Below are positions 51,577 to 59,269 of a stretch of DNA of 64,000 nucleotides, in pieces. A program made the position numbers and the translations under genes. The notes below the pieces were generated by a model, which had not been told where the DNA came from, made no database searches, and saw only the letters and a program-made list of their open reading frames with translations. The DNA lies in contig NZ_JANCMW010000002.1 in the NCBI RefSeq assembly GCF_029207565.1, positions 124,001 to 188,000 of the forward strand. The letters run 5' to 3'. Positions within the stretch are counted from its first letter, which is position 1, and each line of letters begins with the position of its first letter. The stretch comes from Marinobacter iranensis. Its GTDB lineage: Bacteria; Pseudomonadota; Gammaproteobacteria; Pseudomonadales; Oleiphilaceae.

Positions 51577-51600
51577 TACCGGGGCCTCCTGGCCCCGGTA
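51577..51600 (-). terminator. Hairpin ending the TRAP transporter operon
   Basis: TACCGGGGCC and GGCCCCGGTA form a perfect 10-bp stem around TCCT. On the reverse strand it is followed after a few bases by ATTTTTAA. It lies 12 bp beyond the dctM stop codon. Confidence 0.75.
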
Positions 51601-51612
51601 TTCTGACTGATG

Positions 51613-52908
51613 TCAGTAGGTTGAACTCATTCCAAACCATTCGGGGAAGATGACAATCATCGCCAGAACCAGTATCTGCATCAGGATAAACGGCAACACC
51701 CCTTTGTAGATATCCGTGGTTCGTACCCCGGGGGGCGACACTCCTTTGAGATAGAACAGACTGAACCCGAATGGGGGGGTCAGGAAGCTGGTTTGCAGGT
51801 TCATGGCAATCAGAATGGCGAACCACAGCATGTTGATGCCCATGGCCTCCGCCACCGGAGCCAGAATCGGCACGATGATGAACGAGATTTCCACAAAGTC
51901 GATGAAGAAACCCAGCACCAGGATCACCAGCATGGCCAGGATAATGAAGCCCCACTTCTCGCCGGGAAGCTGCAGCAGCCACTCTTCCAGCAGGTAATCG
52001 CCGCCGGTATAGCTGAAGACCATGGAGAACGCGGTTGCACCCACCAGAATGGCGAACACCATGGCGGTGACTTTGACGGTATCCTTCGATGAATCCCACA
52101 CCATCTTGAATGAAAACTGGCGGTAGATGATCGCCAGCACGATGGCGCCGATACCGCCAAGTGCGGAAGATTCCGTCGGTGTGGCAATGCCGGCGAAGAT
52201 GGAGCCAAGGACAACCACAATCAGTGCCAGGGGAGGAATAATCGCCAGCAGGGCCGCGAAGATTTCCTTTTTACGGGACAGGCCACTGTCGTCCGGCATG
52301 GCGGGTGCCATTTGCGGCTGGAAGCGGGTCAGCACCAGAATATAGAAGATGTAAAGGCCGACCAGGACCACGCCCGGAATCACCGCGGCCTTGAACAGGT
52401 CCCCTACGGGAAGGCCCAGGACATCACCAAGAATAATCAGGATGATCGAAGGTGGAACAATCTGGCCCAGAGTGCCGGCGGCACAGATGGTCCCTGTAGC
52501 AAGCCGTTTGTCGTAATCGTGGGCGAGCATCACCGGCAGCGAGATCAGGCCCATGGCAACCACACTGGCGCCGACCACGCCTGTTGAAGCCGCGAGCAGG
52601 GCACCTACCAGAATGGTCGAAATGGCCAGCCCCCCGGGCAGCCCCCCGAACAGTCGGCCCATGGAGGTCAGTAGCTGCTCGGCCAGCCTTGTACGCTGTA
52701 GGACCACGCCCATGAAGATAAAGAGCGGAACCGCCATAAGCACCGTGTTTTGCATCACGCTCATGATGCGATAGGGCATGAAAGCGAAAAGATCCATGCC
52801 TTCGGCGAAGATGCCGAAAAACAGGGCGACGCCACCAAAGGTAAAGGCAACCGGAAAACCTACCATCAGCATGATGAGGGCGGCTAAAAACATAATCATA
52901 CCGATCAT
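51613..52908 (-). CDS. dctM: TRAP transporter large permease (DctM)
   Basis: A 431-residue inner-membrane protein with about twelve hydrophobic segments, the ion-coupled transport subunit of a tripartite ATP-independent periplasmic transporter. The family signatures GGLPGGLAISTILVGALLAASTGVVGASVVAMGLISLPVM and TLGQIVPPSIILIILGDVLGLPVGDLF are present. It overlaps dctQ by 4 bp. Substrate is set by the binding protein (see the TakP-like gene), which suggests 2-oxo acids or another organic acid. Confidence 0.92.
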   Translation of the reverse strand: MIGMIMFLAALIMLMVGFPVAFTFGGVALFFGIFAEGMDLFAFMPYRIMSVMQNTVLMAVPLFIFMGVVLQRTRLAEQLLTSMGRLFGGLPGGLAISTILVGALLAASTGVVGASVVAMGLISLPVMLAHDYDKRLATGTICAAGTLGQIVPPSIILIILGDVLGLPVGDLFKAAVIPGVVLVGLYIFYILVLTRFQPQMAPAMPDDSGLSRKKEIFAALLAIIPPLALIVVVLGSIFAGIATPTESSALGGIGAIVLAIIYRQFSFKMVWDSSKDTVKVTAMVFAILVGATAFSMVFSYTGGDYLLEEWLLQLPGEKWGFIILAMLVILVLGFFIDFVEISFIIVPILAPVAEAMGINMLWFAILIAMNLQTSFLTPPFGFSLFYLKGVSPPGVRTTDIYKGVLPFILMQILVLAMIVIFPEWFGMSSTY

Positions 52909-53450
52909 GCGAGGCCCTCCGCGCTGTGCTTGGGTTCGTAGGTCTTCTCACCGGACAGGACCCGCAGGGCGAAGGTCACCATGTTGACCCCGGCAATGCC
53001 GGTAAAGACCGCGGATACCGGAATCACACTCTTTATAATCCATCGATGGGGCAGGCCGCCCGGGTCACCACTGCCTTCGCCCATCCGGTAAGATTCAAGG
53101 GCAAAATCATAACCGTAGTTCCAGATGAGGTAGGAGAAGGGAATGACAAAAATGACAGCCCCGACCATGTTGACCCAGGCCTTGGTTTTGTCACTCCAGC
53201 GAGTGTAGAAAACGTCTACCCGAACATGGCCGTCCGTGCGCAGTGCGTAAGGGATCCCAAGCAGGAACACCACTGAGTACAGGTGCCACTCCATCTCCTG
53301 CATACCGATCGAAACTTCATTGAAAGCGTAGCGGGCCACCACATCGTAGAAGACGTTGCCTGCCATCAGTATCATTGCGGCACAGGCCACCCAGCCACAA
53401 AAAATGGACAGCCATGACAGGCCCTCGTCCAGCTTGATAATCCAACGCAT
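52905..53450 (-). CDS. dctQ: TRAP transporter small permease (DctQ)
   Basis: A 181-residue membrane protein with four helices, the structural partner of DctM. RWIIKLDEGLSWLSIFCGWVACAAMILMAGNVFYDVVARYAFNEVSIGMQEMEWHLYSVVFLLGIPYALRTDGHVRVDVFY is the family pattern with its conserved DxHVRVD. ATG 53450 has GGAGG eight bases upstream; an open extension to 53513 lacks one. It is longer than typical DctQ, with an extra loop around DFALESYRMGEGSGDPGGLPHRW, as in other TakQ-like proteins. Confidence 0.9.
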   Translation of the reverse strand: MRWIIKLDEGLSWLSIFCGWVACAAMILMAGNVFYDVVARYAFNEVSIGMQEMEWHLYSVVFLLGIPYALRTDGHVRVDVFYTRWSDKTKAWVNMVGAVIFVIPFSYLIWNYGYDFALESYRMGEGSGDPGGLPHRWIIKSVIPVSAVFTGIAGVNMVTFALRVLSGEKTYEPKHSAEGLA

Positions 53451-53549
53451 TGATTGTCCTCCGCCAGCGAACTGGCGATTTCCGATTGCTATAAACGACA
53501 AAACCGGGACCACCTTTAGAGCGATCCCGGCTCAGTTACTGCCGATATG

Positions 53550-54626
53550 TTACTCGACTTCTGCCATTGTGTTGAGATAGGCCCGCTCGGAAATGTCCGT
53601 GTAGGCCCGGCTCTTTTCAAGATATTCCTGTTGGGACTCTACAATCCTTGCGGCTTGCTCATCGTTTGCCGCCGCTTCTTTCAGTAGTTTCTCGTTGGCC
53701 TCGTGCATTGCCTGGAAGATTTCCTGCGGGAACTTCTTGATCTGTACGTTCGGGTACTCTTCCTTGATGTTGGCCCAGGCTTCCGCGTTTGCGTGCTGGG
53801 AGTGAACCAACATGTCGTAGGAAGCTGTGCGCATGGCTACGCGCATGATTTCCCGCAAGTCGGCAGGCAATTCTTCCCACACCTTCTTGTTCACCAGGAA
53901 CTGCAGTTCCGTGGCGGGCTCATGCCAACCGGTGTAGTAGTAGTCAGCGATTTGCTGGAAACCAAGGCGAAGGTCCAGCGCAGGGCCTACCCATTCGACG
54001 GCATCAATGGTATTGCGTTCCAACGCGGTGTAAAGCTCGCCCGGTGGAATGTTGGTTGGGTTAACGCCTACTTCCGCGAATACTTCACCGGCAAAGCCGG
54101 GGATACGCATCTTCAGGCCTTGCAGGTCTTCCAGCGAATTGATTTCCTTACGGAACCAACCGCCCATCTGGACGCCGGTGTTACCGCCCGGGAACGACAG
54201 CATATTGTGAGGTTCGTAGACCTCCTGCATCAGTTCCATGCCACCGCCGTGGTAGAACCAGGCGTATTGTTCCATGGCGTTCATGCCGAACGGCATGCTG
54301 GTGAAGAACAGGGTGTTGGGGACCTTGCCTTTCCAGTAGTAGGACGCGGAGTGGCCCATGTCGTACTGGCCGGCCTTGACCATATCAAACACGCCGAACG
54401 GCGCCTTGTGCTTGTTTGCGGAATCAATACGGACCTTCAGACGGCCATTGGACATCTTCTCGACGTTTTCCGCGAACCGTTTTGTGGTATCACCGAAAAT
54501 CGGGAAGTTGGGGCCCCAGGTTTCTGCCAGGCGCAGGGTGTAGGTGTCTTGGGCGAGGGTCTGTGTGGAAGCAAAGGTAGTTGCTATAGCCAGCACAGCC
54601 GCGGATAGAACAGAACGGATCTTCAT
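53550..54626 (-). CDS. TRAP transporter solute-binding protein, TakP-like
   Basis: A 358-residue periplasmic protein, first gene of the TRAP operon. A signal peptide of about 25 residues ends TLAQ. The mature part is a DctP-type domain; NTIDAVEWVGPALDLRLGFQQIADYYYTGWHEPATELQFLVN is close to the TakP/SmoM group that binds 2-oxo acids with a metal held by Glu, Trp and Gln in that region. The assignment to 2-oxo acids is inference from motif similarity. It is about 100 bp upstream of dctQ. Confidence 0.9.
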   Translation of the reverse strand: MKIRSVLSAAVLAIATTFASTQTLAQDTYTLRLAETWGPNFPIFGDTTKRFAENVEKMSNGRLKVRIDSANKHKAPFGVFDMVKAGQYDMGHSASYYWKGKVPNTLFFTSMPFGMNAMEQYAWFYHGGGMELMQEVYEPHNMLSFPGGNTGVQMGGWFRKEINSLEDLQGLKMRIPGFAGEVFAEVGVNPTNIPPGELYTALERNTIDAVEWVGPALDLRLGFQQIADYYYTGWHEPATELQFLVNKKVWEELPADLREIMRVAMRTASYDMLVHSQHANAEAWANIKEEYPNVQIKKFPQEIFQAMHEANEKLLKEAAANDEQAARIVESQQEYLEKSRAYTDISERAYLNTMAEVE

Positions 54627-54807
54627 TGCTCTTCTAGCCTCTTTTGTCGTTGTTGTGGTAAGAGCCTCTCCCGTTTTCGGGATGAGTAACTCTCTACTCT
54701 AGGCCAAGTTAGCAATAATCGACAGCCAACGGAACGAAAAACCACTTTCTCTAAGACATAGGTCTTAGCACTTTCCGGGGGTTGCACTCCCTTGGTGCGG
54801 CTTGCTT

Positions 54808-55872
54808 TCAGAAAAGAGGCATCTGCTCGCCATCGGGCCGCTGGAACAGATCGGTGCGCAGTGGTTCGGCTTCATGTCGACCCAGGCCCAGACTTCTGGC
54901 TTTCCTGTTGAAGCGTTGCCGCACCAGCTCTGCATAGGGGCCTGTACCGGTCATTCTTTCGCCCCACCGGGACTGGTAACTCTTGCCCCCTCTGAGATCC
55001 TGGATACGGGCCATCACGTGCCCGGCGCGCTGCGGGAAATGTCGCTGAAGCCAGTCCTGGAACAGTTCATCCAACTCCAGGGGTAAGCGCAGCATGATCC
55101 AGCTTGCCCGTTGGGCGCCGGCACCAGCGGCGGCCTCCAGTATCGCCTCAATTTCATGGTCATTAATGAAGGGAATCACCGGGCCAAGAATAATACCGTT
55201 TGGTACCCCGGCAGCAGTCAGTTCACGAATGATTTTCAGACGTGTGGCCGGCGCTGCGGTCCGGGGCTCCATCTGGCGTTTCAGGGTGTTGTCCAGTGTG
55301 GTCAGGCTGACCCGGACGGAACAAAGGCCCTGGTCTGCCAGTTCCGATAACAGGTCCAGATCACGCAGGATCAGCGCACCTTTGGTGATAATCGACACCG
55401 GATGGCGATACTCAGCCAGCACCTTCAGGATATCCCGGGTAATTTCCCGTTGTTTTTCAATCGGCTGATAGGCATCGGTGTTCATGCCCAGGGCAATGGG
55501 AGAGACCCGGTAACCGGGCTTGTCCAGCTCCCTGCGCAACTGGTCCGCGGCATTGGGCTTGGCGATCAGCCGGGTTTCGAAGTCCAGCCCAGGCGACATG
55601 TCCCAGTAAGCGTGGGTGGGCCTCGCGAAACAGTAGATACAGGCGTGTTCGCAGCCACGATACGGATTAATGGACTGGTCAAACGGGATATCCGGTGACT
55701 GGTTCCGGCTGATAATCGTGCGTACCTGCTCATCCACCACTTCCGTTGCCAGGGAATCCGGGCAGGTATCGTCGGCGGGGTCCCGGTACCAGCCGTCATC
55801 GTATTGGCGGTCGGTAGCAATGGGCTGGAAGCGGTTCTGTGGATTGAGCGGTGTCGCGCGCGTTTTCATCAT
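54808..55872 (-). CDS. PA0069-family radical SAM protein
   Basis: A 354-residue radical SAM enzyme. The cluster motif is CEHACIYC (Cys-x3-Cys-x2-Cys) at about 74-81, preceded by PFDQSINPYRG and followed by HAYWDMSPGLDFETRL, which identify the PA0069/Rv2578c family related to spore photoproduct lyase. Function is not known. A clear LexA-box matches CTG-N10-CAG at 55886-55901, 14 bp before the start codon, which puts the gene in the SOS regulon. Starts at 55872 or 55869 are equivalent. The reaction may be a repair step, as inference. Confidence 0.9.
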   Translation of the reverse strand: MMKTRATPLNPQNRFQPIATDRQYDDGWYRDPADDTCPDSLATEVVDEQVRTIISRNQSPDIPFDQSINPYRGCEHACIYCFARPTHAYWDMSPGLDFETRLIAKPNAADQLRRELDKPGYRVSPIALGMNTDAYQPIEKQREITRDILKVLAEYRHPVSIITKGALILRDLDLLSELADQGLCSVRVSLTTLDNTLKRQMEPRTAAPATRLKIIRELTAAGVPNGIILGPVIPFINDHEIEAILEAAAGAGAQRASWIMLRLPLELDELFQDWLQRHFPQRAGHVMARIQDLRGGKSYQSRWGERMTGTGPYAELVRQRFNRKARSLGLGRHEAEPLRTDLFQRPDGEQMPLF

Positions 55873-55885
55873 TGGGCCCAAAATA

Positions 55886-55901
55886 CTGTATGTACGTACA
55901 G
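55886..55901 (-). promoter_or_regulatory. LexA (SOS) box
   Basis: CTG at 55886-55888 and CAG at 55899-55901 with ten bases between, the core TATGTACGTA being nearly self-complementary, match the gammaproteobacterial LexA consensus. It overlaps the presumed promoter of the radical SAM gene. I recall the P. aeruginosa orthologue PA0069 as a LexA-controlled gene, which fits. Confidence 0.8.
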
Positions 55902-55902
55902 T

Positions 55903-56341
<439 letters not shown>

Positions 56342-56719
56342 ATGAATACGGTTGCGTATTTTGAGATCCAGGCGACTGATCCAGAGGCGCTAATTCCCTT
56401 CTACCAAGGCGTGTTCGGCTGGAAGTTTGTGAAGCAGGAAGGCCTGCCGATTCCTTACTGGCGGATCGAAACGGAAGGCATTCACGGAGGTTTGCTGGAG
56501 CGCCCTGGAGCTATGCCACCGAGTGAGTGTGGGACGAATGCGTATGTTTGTTCAATGGAAGTTCCGGCTTTTGATAAGGCTGCCGCCCAAGTTGAGCGAT
56601 TGGGCGGATTGATTGCGCTGCCAAAGTTTGCAGTTCCAGGGGCTTGTTGGCAGGGGTACTTCGTCGATCCTGAAGGGAACACATTTGGACTATTTCAGGT
56701 AGATGAAGCGGCACAGTAG
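56342..56719 (+). CDS. VOC family (glyoxalase/bleomycin-resistance) protein
   Basis: A 125-residue vicinal-oxygen-chelate domain protein with two beta-alpha-beta-beta-beta modules: VAYFEIQATDPEALIPFYQGVFGWKF and the mirrored YVCSMEVPAFDKAAAQVERLGG, ending GYFVDPEGNTFGLFQ, where a C-terminal Glu/Gln would bind metal in catalytic members. AGGAGG-like GGAGG precedes the ATG. Such small proteins are common in integron cassettes and among accessory genes; the possible attC site before it and lower G+C fit recent arrival. Substrate unknown. Confidence 0.82.
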   Translation: MNTVAYFEIQATDPEALIPFYQGVFGWKFVKQEGLPIPYWRIETEGIHGGLLERPGAMPPSECGTNAYVCSMEVPAFDKAAAQVERLGGLIALPKFAVPGACWQGYFVDPEGNTFGLFQVDEAAQ

Positions 56720-56763
56720 TGATTAACCGTTCCAAACCGGCGCGTGAGCCAGGCGGTTAATCA
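56720..56763. terminator. Convergent-gene hairpin after the VOC gene
   Basis: TGATTAACCG and CGGTTAATCA pair perfectly over 10 bp around a 24-base loop. It fills the gap between the VOC stop codon and the stop codon of the gene on the other strand. It could terminate both transcripts, or be a third attC-like end, but its core does not fit the attC consensus. Confidence 0.55.
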
Positions 56764-57228
56764 TCATACGTCGTCCATCATGCCAATCTGTCTCGCCAGC
56801 CTCATGGCTTCGTGCTCCTCCATGGCGCGAAGCGACTCTACCAGTTCTTTTGCCTCAGGTATTTCTGCCTTGCCGGCCAGGCTGTCGTAGAGGTCTATAA
56901 GCTGATCGTGAAAGTCGAAGATTTCACGGACGATGCCGTCAAAGTCCAGGTCGTCGTAGTGTCCGTCGCAGGTGCGGTGGGTCTTGATGGGATGGTGTTC
57001 GCTGTTCAGGTAATCATAGAGTCTTGTTTTTAGTGCCTTGGTCTCCGCCTGCTTCTCAAACTCCGCCGTAATTCGTTCAAGCTCAGACTCGTGATCCGCC
57101 AAGTACGCGAGCAACGCTCTTGCACGCTCCCCCTGGTTCTCCGTGGAGCTCTCGGACAGGCACCGGGACAGGTGGCCATGAAGTTGGCGGGCCCATTCAA
57201 TCAGGTCTTCAAAGGTTTTTATATCCAT
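56764..57228 (-). CDS. Conserved hypothetical helical protein
   Basis: A 154-residue soluble protein that I know as a recurrent marine-gammaproteobacterial hypothetical but cannot assign a function. It is predicted all-helical: FEDLIEWARQLHGHLSRCL, ARALLAYLADHESELERITAEFEKQAE, FDFHDQLIDLYDSLAGKAEIPEAKELVESLRAMEEHEAMRLARQIG. Repeated H/E pairs (HESELERI, DFHDQ, MEEHEAMRLA) recall the metal-binding helices of rubrerythrin- or hemerythrin-like bundles, which is a guess. ATG 57228 has AAGGAG upstream. It is divergent from the GH84 gene. Confidence 0.75.
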   Translation of the reverse strand: MDIKTFEDLIEWARQLHGHLSRCLSESSTENQGERARALLAYLADHESELERITAEFEKQAETKALKTRLYDYLNSEHHPIKTHRTCDGHYDDLDFDGIVREIFDFHDQLIDLYDSLAGKAEIPEAKELVESLRAMEEHEAMRLARQIGMMDDV

Positions 57229-57389
57229 TCGATAAGCTCCTTGGCCGACATGCCCCGGGGGCATCTGATTAGTTGGCAATAAAGAAAGTTTAGCGAACAT
57301 TCGTGCACTTGTCCGGTGACCCCTGCAGACTGATGCGATAACCTCAGCAAAACACAGTCTGCACCTGCACCGGTAAAATGGAAAAACCA

Positions 57390-58463
57390 ATGTCAGACCA
57401 ACCTCCTCTGGGAATCATTGAAGGCTTCTATGGCCCGCTCTGGAATTGGCAGGAGCGCCGGCAGGTGGTGCAATCGCTTGCGCCCCACGGCTACCGCAAC
57501 TACTGGTACGCGCCCAAGGCGGATGTTTTTCTCCGACGCCGCTGGAATGAGCCTCATCCTGATTCCGAGGCCAGGGAACTGGCTGACTTTGCCCGCTTCT
57601 GCCGCGACCAGGGCGTGCGGTTCGGTATCGGCCTGAGCCCGTTCGAGGTGTTCAACAACTTTGACGGTGCGGCGCAAACGGCGCTGGCGCAAAAGCTGGC
57701 GGCCTTTGATCGCCTGGGTATCACGGATCTGGCAATCCTGTTTGATGACATGAAAAGCGGCACGCCGGAGTTGGCGGGGCGCCAGGCGGACATCATTCAC
57801 TGGGTGGCCGAGCGCAGTGGTGCCGATCGGTTGACGGTCTGCCCCAGCTATTATTCCGATGATCCGGTTCTGGATCGGGTGTTTGGCCAGCGCCCCGACC
57901 ACTACCTGGAGGACCTGGGCAAGGCGCTGGATCCGTCTGTTCAGGTTTTCTGGACGGGGGAGGAAGTCTGTTCCCGGGAAATATCACCGGGGCACCTGCA
58001 ACGCGTTTCGGAGGCCCTGGGGCGCAAACCGGTGCTGTGGGACAACTACCCGGTGAACGACGGTGACCGCATGTCCCGCCACCTGCACCTGCGCGGGTTT
58101 ACCGGCCGGCCTGCGGCCAACAGTCAGTACCTGGCAGGGCACGCCATCAATCCTGCGTTACAGCCAATCCTGACAACGATCCCGGCTATTACGCTGGCAC
58201 GCAGCTACGAGCATGGGCCGGGCTACCAATACGGCCGCGCATTCCAGCGGGCCGCGGAAGAGGTTCTGGGAAAGGAACTGGCACGGCAGGTAGCGGCCGA
58301 CCTGCTTGTATTGCAGGACACGGGGCTGCACAGGATCAGTGATGAGCGTCGCCAGGCGCTGACCGAATGCTACCGTCACTTTGATCATCCGGCGGCGAGG
58401 GAAATCCTGCATTGGTTGGCCGGAGCGTATCAGGTCACCGATGAAATGGTGCAAACCCAGTAA
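57390..58463 (+). CDS. GH84-type beta-N-acetylglucosaminidase
   Basis: A 357-residue hydrolase with the NAGidase (glycoside hydrolase 84 / O-GlcNAcase) catalytic domain. GIIEGFYGPLWNWQERR at residues 8-24 and the adjacent catalytic pair Asp119-Asp120 in LAILFDDMKSG are diagnostic; CPSYYSDDP and VLWDNYPVNDG also fit. There is no signal peptide and no carbohydrate-binding module, so it is cytoplasmic, unlike secreted bacterial GH84 enzymes. A cytoplasmic role in recycling GlcNAc-containing muropeptides or sugar conjugates is possible. ATG 57390 is preferred; ATG 57378 in frame is an alternative. Confidence 0.87.
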   Translation: MSDQPPLGIIEGFYGPLWNWQERRQVVQSLAPHGYRNYWYAPKADVFLRRRWNEPHPDSEARELADFARFCRDQGVRFGIGLSPFEVFNNFDGAAQTALAQKLAAFDRLGITDLAILFDDMKSGTPELAGRQADIIHWVAERSGADRLTVCPSYYSDDPVLDRVFGQRPDHYLEDLGKALDPSVQVFWTGEEVCSREISPGHLQRVSEALGRKPVLWDNYPVNDGDRMSRHLHLRGFTGRPAANSQYLAGHAINPALQPILTTIPAITLARSYEHGPGYQYGRAFQRAAEEVLGKELARQVAADLLVLQDTGLHRISDERRQALTECYRHFDHPAAREILHWLAGAYQVTDEMVQTQ

Positions 58464-58476
58464 CCGGGGCGGTCAG

Positions 58477-59187
58477 CTAGTTGAGGTAGTATTCCACGGT
58501 GGTCACCACCCGGACGGTTTTAACCGGCTGCTGTCCTTCGCTGATACCCGGTGCCTGGTCCCTGGCCAGGATCTGGAACACGCCCTGGTTGGCCCGTCGC
58601 AGGTCCCCCAGTTCGGTTTTTGCGTCCCTGGCGAACTGTGCGGCAGCTTCGCGGGCAGAGGCGGTGGCCTCGGCAATCATCTCCGGCTTGATGTCATTGA
58701 GCCTGTTGAACAGGTAAGTGGGCCCGGCCGGGCCGTAGTCGGATGACAGGATTACACCGGAATCCACCAGTTCACCGACGGATTGGGCGGCCTGGCGGAT
58801 GCGATCAATGTTGTCACTGCGGACCATCAGGGTCTGGTTGATGATGAATTTCTGGCCGTTTCCGGTGTCCTGGTAAGGGTTGGCGCGGGTGTCGGTGACG
58901 TCCAGGCGTTGCAGTTCCACGGCTTCGGTATCGATGGCCTGGAGCTTGAGAAAGGCCATGATGGTTTCGCGGCTGCTGTGGGCTTTTTCACGGGCCTCGT
59001 CCAGACTGTCGCCTGTAGCCACAAAACGCAGGGGCCAGAGTGCCAGGTCCGCCTGCACCTCCCGTTCCGCAACGCCCTTGACGGTGACGAAACGGTCGCC
59101 GGTACGTAGCCCGGTTAGTCCGTCGGCGATGAGGGAGGCTGAGACAATGGCAGCAATTGCCAGGATCAGGGTAGACAGGAGTTTCAT
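58477..59187 (-). CDS. SIMPL domain-containing protein
   Basis: A 236-residue exported protein with an N-terminal signal or anchor helix (LLSTLILAIAAIVSASLIADGL) and a SIMPL (DUF541) domain: VTVKGVAEREVQADLALWPLRF, NQTLMVRSDNIDRIRQAAQSVGELVDSGVILSSDYGPAGPTYLFNRLNDIKPEMIAEATASAREAAAQFARD. The frame is open to 59325 but ATG 59187 begins the hydrophobic segment. Members form periplasmic oligomers of unclear role. It lies about 80 bp after fruA but is separated from it by a stable hairpin, so is probably its own unit. Confidence 0.85.
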   Translation of the reverse strand: MKLLSTLILAIAAIVSASLIADGLTGLRTGDRFVTVKGVAEREVQADLALWPLRFVATGDSLDEAREKAHSSRETIMAFLKLQAIDTEAVELQRLDVTDTRANPYQDTGNGQKFIINQTLMVRSDNIDRIRQAAQSVGELVDSGVILSSDYGPAGPTYLFNRLNDIKPEMIAEATASAREAAAQFARDAKTELGDLRRANQGVFQILARDQAPGISEGQQPVKTVRVVTTVEYYLN

Positions 59188-59234
59188 CACGGCGTCCTTG
59201 TGTGGGGATCTGGTGGATACAATCGCCGCAAATG

Positions 59235-59257
59235 CCGGGGGCGTCAAGCGCCCCCGG
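59235..59257 (-). terminator. Hairpin after fruA
   Basis: CCGGGGGCG and CGCCCCCGG form a perfect 9-bp stem around TCAAG, 12 bp past the fruA stop codon. There is no T-run on the reverse strand, so it may be a weak or Rho-linked terminator or an mRNA-stabilising end. Confidence 0.6.
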
Positions 59258-59269
59258 ATAGAGGTATGC

